Both the position numbers and the translations under genes were made by a program. From positions 1 through 34,459 of the forward strand of contig CBDDBR010000003.1 in NCBI GenBank assembly GCA_965225895.1: 34,459 bases of DNA, in the 5' to 3' direction. Shown one piece after another: positions 1-9,697 of the stretch (within the stretch, counting starts at the first letter, position 1; every line of letters begins with the position of its first letter). The stretch comes from Endobugula sp965225895 (lineage in GTDB: Bacteria > Pseudomonadota > Gammaproteobacteria > Pseudomonadales > Cellvibrionaceae). Under the pieces are notes generated by a model. It was not told the DNA's origin. It was given only the letters and a program-made list of their open reading frames with translations, and did not search any database.

Positions 1-1491
1 AGCGACGTTGAGGGCATAAACGATGACACCGGTTTTCAATCTACTGACATTGGGAGACTTATACGCTTTGAAGACAGTGCTAACAATTGGACTTGGCTCG
101 AGATAAAAACAGTGACCTCAACGTTAATTGTCGTGGCTACCATAAAGGGAGAAGCACCTAATAATGGAACTGCCGTGACAGGTTGGAGATTGGGTTCATT
201 TTCAGAAACATCGGGCTACCCGTCTATTGTGACATTCTTTGAAGAGCGATTAGTTTGGGCTGCTTCTACTACACGTCCCCAAACAATGTTTTTTAGTCGC
301 TCTGCTGATTATGTGAATTACGCACCGACAGAGCCAGACGGAACAGTTGTGGATGACAACGCATTAGTTTACACAATTGCTACAGACCAGGTGAATTTAA
401 TCCGGTGGATGCGTTCAGGCGAAGTTTTATCAGTTGGCACAGCAGGCGGCGAGTTCATCGTATCATCAGGGAGCAACAAGGAGCCTTTAAGCCCTACAAA
501 TGCAAGAATAGTAAGGCAGACAACTTTCGGCTCCTCCGCTGTAAAGCCTGTCCAGTCAGGCAATTCGGTTCTTTTTGTTCAAAGAGCAGGTCGCAAAGTC
601 AGAGAGTACATCTATCAATACGAGTCTGACTCATACAACGCTCCTGATTTATCATTACTGGCCGACCACATCACGGTTGGCGGGATTACCGACATGGCTT
701 ACCAACAAGAACCAGACAGCATAGTATGGATGGTCAGAAAAGACGGCGTTCTTTTAGGATTGACTTATGAACGCTCACAGGAAGTGACGGCGTGGCACAG
801 ACATACGGTGGGCGGAACTAACGCAAAGGTAGAGAGCATTGCTGTAATTTCGGCACCTGATGGAAATAGGGACGATTTGTGGGCGATAATATCTAGAACA
901 ATTAACGGGCAGACCAAGAAGTATATAGAATACCTCGGGGAAGGTCTTGCCGATGAAGACACAACAGCGGTGAATGCTAAGTTCTTGGACAGCATGATGA
1001 CATATGACGGGTTGCCAACAACTACTATTTCGGGATTACACCACTTAGAGGGTGAAAAAGTTGACATCCTTGCAGACGGCTCTGTTCACCCGTCAGCGAC
1101 AGTCGTCAACGGTGGCATCACTATTAATAAAGCGGCGAGCGTGATACATGTAGGCTTGCCTTACCAATCAATTCTGCAGACAATGCGTATCGAGGGGGGG
1201 GCAGAAGATGGTACTTCGCAGGCTTTCAAAAAAAGAATAGCTAAAATCCACATTAGGTTTTTCAAAACAGTAGGTGCTAAATATGGCACGGACGTAAATA
1301 GTCTTCAAACATTGACTTTCAGACAATCTAGTGACAGAATGGGAGAGGCAGTACCCTTGTTCACTGGCGACAAAAATCAGCAGTTTAGTAATAAAGTAGA
1401 AACTGATGGATTTGTCGTAATTAAGCAAGAACAGCCACTACCGCTGACTATTTTGGCAATCATGCCTGAATTAAGAACAACAAAGGTTTAA
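1..1491 (+). CDS. Tail tube/stabilisation-type protein, 3' part (5' truncated by contig end)
   Basis: Open from base 1 in frame 1 through to a TAA at 1491 (496 codons). It has no start here; the first internal ATG (112) is not the real start. The 5' portion is almost certainly the ORF at 33889, whose product carries the FTAGELSP...GRVDIVKYFNGC...TRRGG signature of podovirus tail-tube/stabilisation proteins found just after the tail adaptor gene. The visible part is beta-rich and includes the stretch around GYPSIVTFFEERLVWAAS that is typical of this family. It probably forms the short tail tube or seals the portal channel. It is followed after 4 nt by the internal virion protein genes. Family placement is from pattern recognition, not a search. 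Confidence 0.8.
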   Translation, partial: SDVEGINDDTGFQSTDIGRLIRFEDSANNWTWLEIKTVTSTLIVVATIKGEAPNNGTAVTGWRLGSFSETSGYPSIVTFFEERLVWAASTTRPQTMFFSRSADYVNYAPTEPDGTVVDDNALVYTIATDQVNLIRWMRSGEVLSVGTAGGEFIVSSGSNKEPLSPTNARIVRQTTFGSSAVKPVQSGNSVLFVQRAGRKVREYIYQYESDSYNAPDLSLLADHITVGGITDMAYQQEPDSIVWMVRKDGVLLGLTYERSQEVTAWHRHTVGGTNAKVESIAVISAPDGNRDDLWAIISRTINGQTKKYIEYLGEGLADEDTTAVNAKFLDSMMTYDGLPTTTISGLHHLEGEKVDILADGSVHPSATVVNGGITINKAASVIHVGLPYQSILQTMRIEGGAEDGTSQAFKKRIAKIHIRFFKTVGAKYGTDVNSLQTLTFRQSSDRMGEAVPLFTGDKNQQFSNKVETDGFVVIKQEQPLPLTILAIMPELRTTKV

Positions 1492-1495
1492 AAAT

Positions 1496-1990
1496 ATGTG
1501 TATAACCCCAGCAATAGCCGCTGTAATGTCCGCCGTAGGAACGACTGTAAGTGTCGCTTCCTCGCTACAGCAGGCAAACCAGGCAGAGGATACGGGAGAA
1601 TACAACCGACAAGTCCTCGAGTCTCAACGACTGGCAAGTGAGCAGAAGAAAAAGTTTGATTTGGAAGCACACGACCGCTCCACTAAAAGAGGCATGGGCA
1701 GACAAAGAGCCAGCATGGCAATGTCAGGCATTCAAATAAATGACAGGCAGGACATTTTAGACGAGAGTGCCGAAATGGCAGCCCTAGATGCGATGTCAAT
1801 TAAATATGGTAGCAAGATTGCAAGCAATAGGGCTAAACAAAGACAAGGTTTGGAACTCGCACAAGGGCGAGCACTAGCCAACAGGGCGCGCACACAAGCG
1901 GGTGTCACACTATTAGGCGGTGTGAAAACCGGTCTGGTATATTTAAAAAAGAAAGGACCGACAAATGGCAATAAAAATTCCAACTATTGA
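1496..1990 (+). CDS. Internal virion protein, gp14-like (ejection/core)
   Basis: 164 aa. The N-terminus (MCITPAIAAVMSAVGTTVSV) is hydrophobic and small-residue rich. A long helical, Gln/Arg/Ala-rich body follows, with GRQRASMAMSGIQI and an Ala/Arg-rich C-terminal helix (residues 115-140). This is the usual look of the small T7 gp14-like internal core protein, which is ejected into the envelope and sits between the tail-tube gene and two larger internal proteins. Its 3' end overlaps the next gene by 26 nt in another frame, suggesting coupled translation. A Shine-Dalgarno is weak here. Function is inferred from position and composition. Confidence 0.65.
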   Translation: MCITPAIAAVMSAVGTTVSVASSLQQANQAEDTGEYNRQVLESQRLASEQKKKFDLEAHDRSTKRGMGRQRASMAMSGIQINDRQDILDESAEMAALDAMSIKYGSKIASNRAKQRQGLELAQGRALANRARTQAGVTLLGGVKTGLVYLKKKGPTNGNKNSNY

Positions 1991-3536
1991 GCAGAAAAGA
2001 GGCCAATCTGAAGAATCAGGCTTGGCTACTGTCCCTCACATTCCAGACCAATCAGGGGTAATAGCCGGTCAGGCATTACAAGGCTTTGGAGCTGACCTGC
2101 AAAAGGCAGCCGTTCGTGAAAAAGCACGCGAGGACACAGTCAATCGTTCTAGGGGTTTTAGAACTTACTCCTTTGAGGTTACTAATGCATTTAGGAATTT
2201 CGGTGAGCAAACCGACAAGTCTGACCCTAAGAGCCTCAGTAAATGGGTTGCAATAAATGAAGAGCTGAAAGCTAAGGCTTTGGCAAACCATGGCGGTAGC
2301 CCTGAATCACAAGCTATGTTTTCTACTGACCTTGATAATTTAGCGCTTGACTACGAGTCTAAGTTGCTTAACACAGTGCGAGATACGCAGATCAAAGTTA
2401 TTGAAACAGACATCACAGACCAGACTAAACCTCTGTACGTATCCTTGCAAAATGGCGGGATTACGCTTGATGCCGCCTTTGGACAAGTAACTGACACTGT
2501 TAATTCTTTCAGTGCAGTTTTGGGAACGAAACAAAGGCTTGATTTGATTGATAAGATAAGTGGAGATTTAACAGGCGAAGCTCTTACCAGATTAGTCAAC
2601 AGTGGTGAGACAGATGCGGCAAAAGATTTGATAAACAGAAACTCCACTTTGATGAACTCAATCGGGGTTCCCAAACTAAAAACCATTTTACAAAAAATAT
2701 CTGCTGTTGAGAACGACAGAAATGTCCGAAGTCTTGAGCGACAATCTGAATTAGACGCGAAATTAGATGAAGAAAAAAAGCGACTTGAAGTCTTAGGGGT
2801 GAAGCATATAGGGGAAGCAACCCCTGAAGGAAAAGTGTTTGTCGATACAGGCAAGGGCTTGGCCGCGGTTTTGAAAAACCCTAAGTCAAAAATCGCCATG
2901 CAGCAAAACAGGGTCAAAGACACGAACGGAATAAAGCAATTGCGTTATAGTGTTGAAAAAGACACTGACACTATTAATGAGTTGCTAATTCAAATGTCAT
3001 CTCTGGACGCTGAGGGTGTTGTGGATTACAGAAACGCAATTGAAAGCGGAGATAAGAACAAAGCAGCCATTATATTGAACGAGGCAATCAGGCTCAACAA
3101 AAAAGGTGATTTCGGCGACGGCGTTGGGTTTGGCTCAGATGTAATGGCGATGATAAGTGGGTCATCTGATTCGGGCTTATTTGCAAGCAAAATAATGCAA
3201 GTTAAGTCGATGGTTACACTGTCAACTCTTAAGAGATTAAAAGACGAAACAGGAGCGGTGGGGCAGACTTCCGATACAGAGGTAAAGCTTTACCAGGCTG
3301 TAAAGGGGGTTTTAGACCCGTCCAATCCGCAAGATGTTCTTAAAACGTTACTATCGCTAAGAGCTGATTTAGGTCAGACCTTGCGAGAAAAAGAGAGCTT
3401 TTACACAGATGTTTACGGAAAAGACAAACCAGAAGACAAAAAAGAAGACAAAACAAAAGGCAAAACAGCAGGAAAACCAGAAGACAAAACAAAAGGCAAA
3501 GAACCAATAATAATTAATTTGAACGGCGAAGAATAA
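1965..3536 (+). CDS. Internal virion protein (523 aa)
   Basis: Predominantly helical protein with no catalytic motif that I can see. Residues 1-30 resemble the N-termini of podovirus internal core proteins (IPTIEQ...LATVPHIPDQSGVIAGQALQGFG). A coiled-coil-like charged segment lies near residues 255-275. The C-terminus (about 483-515) is a lysine/aspartate-rich low-complexity tail built from KPEDK/KTKGK repeats. Position between the gp14-like gene and the 680-aa gene supports a role in the internal core and DNA ejection, but there is no direct functional signature. The ATG overlaps the preceding gene and the stop abuts the next ATG (3537), so the three genes are likely translated together. Confidence 0.6.
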   Translation: MAIKIPTIEQKRGQSEESGLATVPHIPDQSGVIAGQALQGFGADLQKAAVREKAREDTVNRSRGFRTYSFEVTNAFRNFGEQTDKSDPKSLSKWVAINEELKAKALANHGGSPESQAMFSTDLDNLALDYESKLLNTVRDTQIKVIETDITDQTKPLYVSLQNGGITLDAAFGQVTDTVNSFSAVLGTKQRLDLIDKISGDLTGEALTRLVNSGETDAAKDLINRNSTLMNSIGVPKLKTILQKISAVENDRNVRSLERQSELDAKLDEEKKRLEVLGVKHIGEATPEGKVFVDTGKGLAAVLKNPKSKIAMQQNRVKDTNGIKQLRYSVEKDTDTINELLIQMSSLDAEGVVDYRNAIESGDKNKAAIILNEAIRLNKKGDFGDGVGFGSDVMAMISGSSDSGLFASKIMQVKSMVTLSTLKRLKDETGAVGQTSDTEVKLYQAVKGVLDPSNPQDVLKTLLSLRADLGQTLREKESFYTDVYGKDKPEDKKEDKTKGKTAGKPEDKTKGKEPIIINLNGEE

Positions 3537-5579
3537 ATGGCTGAAACATTAAAAGACACATCATTAAACGGCACACCTCGCAAACTGGTCAGCTATGGCG
3601 GCTCGACCTTTGATATACCTGGTGGACTAGACAAAGACCAGATGAAGGAGGTTATGGGCAAAATAATGAAGACACCTGCGTTCGTAGAAAGTCTTGACAG
3701 AACAACAGGTGCCTCAACGCTTGCCCGAACTGCCGCTCACAAAAATCTGAGCAAAGAAGACAGGCTTGCCACGGTACGAAAAACCTACCCAGACGCACAA
3801 GAGTATGAGGATAACTATGTTTTCACAAACCCTGAAACGGGGAAGCCAACTTTATTTAATGAGACAGAAGGTGGGCTTTTTGACTCGGGGATAAGCACGG
3901 GAGATGTCACACAATACGGGCGTGATATAGCTCAGGTTTTCGGAGCTGGAGTCGGCGGGGCTTTAACTATGCCGGGGGCGCTGGTAACTGGAGGGAGCAG
4001 CGTCCTTCTGGGTGGTGCATTAGGCTCGCAAGCGGCAGGAACTGCATACGACATACTTGTGGAAAATTTGTTAGGAGCACAAAACACTGAAACGGGCGTG
4101 GAAAGAGTTGTTAAAGCAGGGGTGGGAACTGCCCTTGAGTTCGCCGGCGGGAAAATCGTAGAGAAAGTTGTGTCTCTTGCTTCATCTGGTGTCAAAAAAG
4201 CGTTGGGTGGGACCACTACCCAAGTGAATGAGATTTACAAATTAATGGTAAATCAAAAAATCACTCCCACTGCGGGAGTCGTGGGCACTGCCGGTGTAGC
4301 AAGGCTTGAAGCCTCATTAGTCCCAGCGGCGACAAGTGCTACAATAATGAGGAAGCAAGCTACCAAAGTCATTCAAGAAGCGGAAGATGCAGCGGACAAT
4401 CTTGCCAATAAGGTTGGAACTCCCTCTACTCAGCAAGAGTTGGGCGAGACGATACAAGACAGTGTGGTCAGAGCGCAAAACACATTTAACGAGGCTCAGA
4501 CAAAAGCTGAGGACGCTCTTGAGAAAGCAATAGGACCTGAAACTTTATTTGACTTGAAGAACATAGCAAAGTTCAGGGGAGAACTTGAACACGAAATCTC
4601 AAAAGACTCTTCATTAAAAAGAGTGTATAGGGGGATGCTAACAACTCTTGACGATGTTCTGATAAACAATGGGGAAATGGGATTTCGCGCGCTCAGAAAC
4701 AACCGAACAATAACAGGCAAAAACCTATCTAACCCCTCAGACACTGGCACTCAGAAAAACCTGTTCAACCGATTTTACGCCGCAACGAGCAAAGATATAG
4801 AAGAAAACGCGGGAAGACTTGGTCATGGGCAGCACTTCAAAGAAGTCAGCGACTTGACAAAAGATTGGATGAACAAGAACGGTAAATATTTCAAAAAGAT
4901 AGCTGAGTTTGACGCGCCTGAAAAGGCTTACGGAGCATTATTAAACGGGAATAAAAACGGAGGAAGTTATATTAAACTTTTAAGGGACGAGTTCACGGAA
5001 AAAGAATGGCAGCCAATCCAAGCGACCGTCTTAAAGAAAATGGGATTTAAAGGACTGGGTAATGAATCAGAGTTTGGTTTTTCCCCAAGCACCTTTGTCA
5101 CGAACTACAATAATTTTTCTGTTGAGGCAAAAGATGCTTTTTTTGGTAGTAATAACTCACTGCGAAAAGAGCTTGACAACCTGATGACTGTCTTTACAGC
5201 GATGGCGCAACAAAAATCTTTGCAAAACTTTTCTAACACAGCGGCGGTCGCCCACCAGTTAAACGCACTGAGTAAATTAGGCGACGGCTTGGGCAACGTA
5301 GCATTGGGAATAGGAACCGCCAGCCCATTAGCAGCAGCCAAAGGCGTAGGGAACATTGTATCAAGCATGAATTTAGCACCTAATTTAGCTGCAAGGCTGA
5401 TAACCAGTCCTAAATTTGTGAAGTGGCTTGCAACACCAATGGCTAAGGGGTCAAATGCAGGGGCAAAATTAGGACAATTGATTGTTATAGCTAATGAAAA
5501 CCCAGAAACGGCGGAAGCGATAAAAGCTTATCTGCTTGCTTTTTCTCCACAAACAGGTAAAATTAAGGAAAAGGAATAA
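3537..5579 (+). CDS. Large internal virion/ejection protein (680 aa)
   Basis: Residues about 128-185 and 195-225 are Gly/Ala/Val-rich hydrophobic stretches (for example VGGALTMPGALVTGG), suited to membrane insertion. The rest is helical and charged, and a second small-residue segment lies near 580-625. I see no lysozyme or transglycosylase motif, so peptidoglycan cleavage cannot be claimed. By position (third protein after the tail tube, just before the tail fibre) it matches the large ejected core proteins of T7-like and other podoviruses that help DNA cross the host envelope. The start is directly after the previous stop. Function is inferred. Confidence 0.6.
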   Translation: MAETLKDTSLNGTPRKLVSYGGSTFDIPGGLDKDQMKEVMGKIMKTPAFVESLDRTTGASTLARTAAHKNLSKEDRLATVRKTYPDAQEYEDNYVFTNPETGKPTLFNETEGGLFDSGISTGDVTQYGRDIAQVFGAGVGGALTMPGALVTGGSSVLLGGALGSQAAGTAYDILVENLLGAQNTETGVERVVKAGVGTALEFAGGKIVEKVVSLASSGVKKALGGTTTQVNEIYKLMVNQKITPTAGVVGTAGVARLEASLVPAATSATIMRKQATKVIQEAEDAADNLANKVGTPSTQQELGETIQDSVVRAQNTFNEAQTKAEDALEKAIGPETLFDLKNIAKFRGELEHEISKDSSLKRVYRGMLTTLDDVLINNGEMGFRALRNNRTITGKNLSNPSDTGTQKNLFNRFYAATSKDIEENAGRLGHGQHFKEVSDLTKDWMNKNGKYFKKIAEFDAPEKAYGALLNGNKNGGSYIKLLRDEFTEKEWQPIQATVLKKMGFKGLGNESEFGFSPSTFVTNYNNFSVEAKDAFFGSNNSLRKELDNLMTVFTAMAQQKSLQNFSNTAAVAHQLNALSKLGDGLGNVALGIGTASPLAAAKGVGNIVSSMNLAPNLAARLITSPKFVKWLATPMAKGSNAGAKLGQLIVIANENPETAEAIKAYLLAFSPQTGKIKEKE

Positions 5580-5582
5580 ATA

Positions 5583-8390
5583 ATGACAATATCTGGCGTA
5601 ATAACAAGGGCGGAAATGATTGGGAATGGGGCTGGAACCGCAATCCCTCTAAACTTTGTCTTTTTTGGACAAACAACAACCGCTGAATTAAAAGTAATAG
5701 AAGTAGTCATTGCTACTAACGCTGAGACTGTCTTAACAAACGGCAGCGATTACACTGTATCAGGCGGCAATGGCTCAACAGGCACGGTGACAGCAACCGT
5801 TGCCCCACCATCTACCGTTAAGTGGGTGGTTATTAGAGAAACCAAGCAACTTCAAGAAACGGATTACATTGAAAACGATGCATTTCCTGCCGAAACACAC
5901 GAAAACGCACTTGACAGATTAACAGCTATTAACCAAGAACAACAAGAGAAGCTTGATAAATCTGTACATCTGCCAAGCGGCTTTACTGGTAATTTTGATA
6001 CTAGCTTACCACCTGAACTTACAGCTAACAGTTCACTTGTAATTAACCCTTCTGGCACAGGATTTGCAACCGGTGCTAGCTCCGATGAGATAGCAAACGC
6101 ACAAGGTCACGCAGGAGATGCTGGAGATCATGCAACAAATGCTGAAGCAGCAAAGGCTGCAACCGCACAGGATTTGATTGATGTTGGAATATTAAGAGAT
6201 GCCACTGTCGCAGCGGAGCAAGCCGCTTTACAACATGTAATAGACTCTGAAGCAGCAAAAGATGTTTCCGTAGCAGCAAAGGTTACTGCCATAGCCGCAG
6301 AGGCTGATGCTTCACAACACGCAACAGACTCCGAAACCTCAAAGGTTGCTTCCGTAGTAGCAAAAGATGCCTCCGTGGCAGCAAAGGACGACAGCCAGCA
6401 GTCTGCAGTAGCCTCCGAAACCTCAAAGCTTGCTAGCGGACAGTCTGCAGCAGCTTCTGAGACCTCAAGAGTTGCCAGTGGACAGTCTGCAACAAATGCT
6501 GCCCAATCTGAAACAAATGCTGGGATATCAGAGGGCAATGCTGCTCAATCTGCAATAGATGCCGCCAACTCTGTGTCGTACAGCGTCCCGCTTGGCAATT
6601 TCCGCAGGCAAGCACCCCATCTGCCTCCAACAGATCTGCGGTACAACGGAGCCGGGGCTAGCATATTAGGAGCTGATTACCCTGAGATGAAACCACTCCT
6701 GTCCACAGCAAGAGTTGGAGACTTAGGTTCATCAACTGGAGGTTCATCGGTGCTGGAAAGCACTCCAAACGCCGCGTTACCATCTGTATATAGTGCTTAC
6801 AGCCCCAGCGATTCAGCGACCTATCAGACGATAACGTGGAATGGCGGTACTTTTAGGCGTTACTGGACTGGGCCCGATCAAAGGCAAGCAGGCGAGTTAG
6901 CTAATATGTTTGATGATGATAACGCTAGCTACATGCAGTGGTATAAATCAAACGGTGGTGCAACTGTAAAAATATGCATTGAATGCATGGTTGCACCAAC
7001 AACAAGCTATTATCATAGTCTAAGAACGTACACACCATATTCTAACTCATTTGAGTTTAGATACCGCCCCAGCCTAAATGGAACGGAAGTAATACTCTTC
7101 GCCGATAGCCATTCTAATTTTCTTGGAGATCAAGAGTTTCTTACCCCTAGCGCTTCATCAGTGAGCGATCTATCGTTGATTTCCGTTGGATCGAGAATAT
7201 CTTACGCTGTAACTTCATCAGGGGCGAATAATATCTACGTTCACAAAGTTGAGTTCACGGCAAGTACTGGCACAGACTACGGTAGGAATGAATGGTTAGC
7301 GCTGTCTGACACCTTTGAAAATACTGATGTTAAAGTTAGTACAACATCAATTTCACCAGTAACGCTTTTAAATACATTCCAAGGATTTACCCATTCCTCG
7401 CAACACCAACCATCGAGGAAGATAAACAACGCGGATTCTGATTATTTAGGCGGTGTTGCTGTCATATTCTATAATTTGGGAACTTCCTCTTTTATTGATA
7501 GAAGATGTCTGATAACATTAGATGCAGACACAGATGGCAAGGTGCAATTCAAACAGCAGAGTTACGGCGCAGCTTCTGGCAATAGAATACTATCCGTCCG
7601 CATCAGAATTAATGATGCCAACATTCCGGTATCAAAAAACTTTTTTGAGTTGAACACCAATGGAGACGGCTACGACTGGGCGCAATATTCATACGTGGAT
7701 ATCTTCGATGGTCTAACACACATGGTTCTTTACCAGTGCATCCCTTCAGGTCACTCAGACCACATTGAATTGAAATTCAAAAGGTTTGAAACGGGGGTTG
7801 AGCCTAACGACACGAAGTCTTTTGACTTCACTGTCATGGCGTTTGAGTTTGTGTCCGCAGCAGGAGTCGATTCCTTTCAGCTAGACGAAGTTCCAACGCT
7901 TCCATGGGAGCGTGAGGATGTACTAGGCTATGATGTTTTATACACGAATCCATCTGTGCCATCAGCGTACTGGGGCAATGTGGGATATGTGAGCAACCAG
8001 CTCTCTTCTACTATTGGCGCAACGTCGGATGCGGTTGTATATTTGAATTTAGACCCGGGCAAAAAATGGACAGATTACAGGATTCTACACATACTACAAG
8101 GCGCTGGCTCCATCTCTAAGAGGTTTTATATAGACCCAATATTGGTGCAGTTTGACGTAGAGGCTGGTCGTCCCTACATATCAACGCTGACCGGTGGATT
8201 CGCATCTTTTCACGACAGAAACGTAGCGACAAGCACCACTGAGTTTTCGCGTATCGAGTTCTCGGTGGGTGGGCGAGTAAACCCCCCAAATGAGTCTCAG
8301 GTGTCAGCATATATGATGGTGGGGTCTAGATCAGGATCCAATGATCAAAAATACCCATTCATCGCACAAATTTTAGGAGAGAAACAATGA
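5583..8390 (+). CDS. Tail fibre / receptor-binding protein (935 aa)
   Basis: Residues 1-135 form a T7-fibre-like attachment domain, with recognisable pieces FFGQTTTAELKV, ETVLTNGSDYTVSGG and the conserved ENDAFPAETHENALDRLTAI. Residues about 165-330 are a low-complexity Ala/Ser/Thr/Asp repeat (units like SETSKVASVVAKDASVAAK), the usual trimeric coiled stalk. Residues about 335-935 are beta-rich and unlike the N-terminus, and are presumed to be the receptor-binding part. No lyase or sialidase motif is evident. A Shine-Dalgarno (aaggaa) precedes the ATG. Its stop overlaps the next gene (ATGA). The DNA of the stalk is internally repetitive, so copy number could vary. Confidence 0.85.
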   Translation: MTISGVITRAEMIGNGAGTAIPLNFVFFGQTTTAELKVIEVVIATNAETVLTNGSDYTVSGGNGSTGTVTATVAPPSTVKWVVIRETKQLQETDYIENDAFPAETHENALDRLTAINQEQQEKLDKSVHLPSGFTGNFDTSLPPELTANSSLVINPSGTGFATGASSDEIANAQGHAGDAGDHATNAEAAKAATAQDLIDVGILRDATVAAEQAALQHVIDSEAAKDVSVAAKVTAIAAEADASQHATDSETSKVASVVAKDASVAAKDDSQQSAVASETSKLASGQSAAASETSRVASGQSATNAAQSETNAGISEGNAAQSAIDAANSVSYSVPLGNFRRQAPHLPPTDLRYNGAGASILGADYPEMKPLLSTARVGDLGSSTGGSSVLESTPNAALPSVYSAYSPSDSATYQTITWNGGTFRRYWTGPDQRQAGELANMFDDDNASYMQWYKSNGGATVKICIECMVAPTTSYYHSLRTYTPYSNSFEFRYRPSLNGTEVILFADSHSNFLGDQEFLTPSASSVSDLSLISVGSRISYAVTSSGANNIYVHKVEFTASTGTDYGRNEWLALSDTFENTDVKVSTTSISPVTLLNTFQGFTHSSQHQPSRKINNADSDYLGGVAVIFYNLGTSSFIDRRCLITLDADTDGKVQFKQQSYGAASGNRILSVRIRINDANIPVSKNFFELNTNGDGYDWAQYSYVDIFDGLTHMVLYQCIPSGHSDHIELKFKRFETGVEPNDTKSFDFTVMAFEFVSAAGVDSFQLDEVPTLPWEREDVLGYDVLYTNPSVPSAYWGNVGYVSNQLSSTIGATSDAVVYLNLDPGKKWTDYRILHILQGAGSISKRFYIDPILVQFDVEAGRPYISTLTGGFASFHDRNVATSTTEFSRIEFSVGGRVNPPNESQVSAYMMVGSRSGSNDQKYPFIAQILGEKQ

Positions 8391-8776
8391 GACTTATTAA
8401 GGTAAAAAAAGGGGAGAGTTGGCAACAGCCTTCAGAATTTGGTACTGCGTGGACGGATGATGAATTAAATAATCGGTATGCCGACTGGGCAGAGGTTTCA
8501 GCACCTCCAGATGGTTTAGAGTACCCTTTCTACGATGGGGATAAATGGGTGGAAAATAATGCGATCAGTAGCGAAGAGAGAATCCACCGCTTGAGCGATA
8601 GAAATTCGTCTGATTGGCAAGAACACGATAATCTATACACGCAATGGCAAAAAGCAGAAACGCTTGGCTGGACAGTAGCCGCAAAACTCAAAAAAGCTTT
8701 TGATGAACACACTGAAAAAGTAACAGCAGATTGGCACATCCTTCAAGATTTAAAGAAAGAATTAAACAATGAATAA
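8387..8776 (+). CDS. Tail-fibre assembly-like protein
   Basis: 129 aa, overlapping the fibre gene by 4 nt (ATGA). A short N-terminal region rich in W/Y/D (GTAWTDDELNNRYADW...YPFYDGDKWVEN) precedes a helical C-terminal half. Small proteins of this kind directly after a fibre gene are often fibre chaperones or assembly factors. The WxxxG/D-rich N-terminus resembles proteins that bind the fibre tip, but I do not recognise a named family. Its own stop overlaps the next ATG by 8 nt. The assembly role is inferred from position. Confidence 0.5.
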   Translation: MRLIKVKKGESWQQPSEFGTAWTDDELNNRYADWAEVSAPPDGLEYPFYDGDKWVENNAISSEERIHRLSDRNSSDWQEHDNLYTQWQKAETLGWTVAAKLKKAFDEHTEKVTADWHILQDLKKELNNE

Positions 8777-9137
8777 TTTAAACACAGTGGTTAAAATAAT
8801 ACTTGGAAACAAAGTGAGCCATATAGTGTTTGCTTGCACTTTCACGTTCTCCGCAATCTTACACTTCTCAACTCCTCATTTTGCCAGCCTAGTGGCTGAG
8901 GAAATGATTGTCCGCATGGACGAAAGGTACATGACCAAGTACGAGTATTGGGATATTCAGTCCTCGGTTGACAAGGACAAGATATTGACAAAAAAGAAAC
9001 GCCCAAAAACTCCCCACCCCGAACACCTTAATGGCGAAATTTCTTTTTGCAACGGTGATTATGGGGTCATAGAAGCTTCAGGGCGTAAGAAGTGCGATAT
9101 CATTGACAAGTACCGAACAGGGTTACTTTTAAAATAA
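8769..9137 (+). CDS. Single-pass membrane protein in the lysis region
   Basis: 122 aa. One hydrophobic segment at about residues 16-35 (SHIVFACTFTFSAILHF) is followed by a charged, probably periplasmic or cytoplasmic domain with Lys-rich and Cys-containing parts (FCNGDYGVIEASGRKKCD). It overlaps the fibre-assembly gene and sits 12 nt before the lysozyme, so a lysis-related role (spanin-like or holin-associated) is possible. No spanin features such as a lipobox are seen. Function unknown. Confidence 0.55.
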   Translation: MNNLNTVVKIILGNKVSHIVFACTFTFSAILHFSTPHFASLVAEEMIVRMDERYMTKYEYWDIQSSVDKDKILTKKKRPKTPHPEHLNGEISFCNGDYGVIEASGRKKCDIIDKYRTGLLLK

Positions 9138-9149
9138 AAAGGAATTTAA

Positions 9150-9590
9150 ATGAATAACGCTTTGGATATAATTAAAAAATGTGAGGGGTTTAGCGCCAAA
9201 CCTTACCTATGCCCAAAGGAGGTGTGGACGATTGGCTATGGCTCTACCCTAATCAACGGTGAGGCCGTGTCTGAAGACACCCCACCCATGGGCAAAGAAG
9301 AAGCCTTACGACACTTAGGTATACATCTAGACAAGGAAGTTGACCCTTTTTTAAAACTTGTAACAGTAGACCTTAATTCTAATCAAAAGGAAGCATTAAG
9401 GTCTTTTGTTTATAATATCGGCGGTGGTGCGTTTAAACGTTCTAACACATTAATAGCCCTGAACTCAGGTGATTTAAAAGAATTTGAAAAACAGTTTAGA
9501 GAATGGCGTATGGCAGATGGTAAAGTTTTAAAAGGCTTGGTAATCCGTAGAGATATTGAGCTAGAACTATTTAATAAGGAATTAGTATGA
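9150..9590 (+). CDS. Endolysin, GH24 (T4-type) lysozyme
   Basis: 146 aa muramidase that cleaves the N-acetylmuramic acid/N-acetylglucosamine bond of peptidoglycan. The catalytic layout is visible: Glu12 in KKCEGF, Cys21 where T4 has Asp20, and Thr27 in VWTIGYGST, with spacing 9 and 6 as in T4 lysozyme. The Cys-for-Asp change is found in other phage GH24 enzymes. Later conserved parts are LNSNQKEALRSFVYNIGGGAF and GLVIRRDIELELF. There is no signal-anchor at the N-terminus, so export must depend on the holin genes that follow. RBS aaaggaattt precedes the ATG. The TGA overlaps the next ATG. Confidence 0.95.
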   Translation: MNNALDIIKKCEGFSAKPYLCPKEVWTIGYGSTLINGEAVSEDTPPMGKEEALRHLGIHLDKEVDPFLKLVTVDLNSNQKEALRSFVYNIGGGAFKRSNTLIALNSGDLKEFEKQFREWRMADGKVLKGLVIRRDIELELFNKELV

Positions 9591-9694
9591 AATTTAGAAG
9601 CACACGATTGTTTTTTAGAAAACTGATGTGGTTGCCTCTGGCGTTAGTGCTAGGGTTTACACAGTGGGCAAGTGATACAATTAAAGGGAAATGA
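9587..9694 (+). CDS. 35-aa membrane peptide between lysozyme and holin
   Basis: Small ORF starting in an ATGA overlap with the lysozyme stop and ending 3 nt before the holin ATG. It has a strongly basic N-terminus (MKFRSTRLFFRK), one hydrophobic helix (LMWLPLALVLGFTQW) and a short polar tail. Tight coupling on both sides makes it very likely translated. It could be a second holin-type peptide or a lysis regulator; no family is recognised. Confidence 0.6.
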   Translation: MKFRSTRLFFRKLMWLPLALVLGFTQWASDTIKGK

Positions 9695-9697
9695 AAG

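Noticed and set aside
2351..2923. 190-aa minus-strand ORF
   Set aside because: Antisense to the 523-aa internal virion gene; Ser/Phe-rich shadow, no RBS or family pattern.
6128..6538. 136-aa minus-strand ORF with Ala/Ser/Cys repeats
   Set aside because: It mirrors the repetitive tail-fibre stalk DNA; the repeats explain its length.
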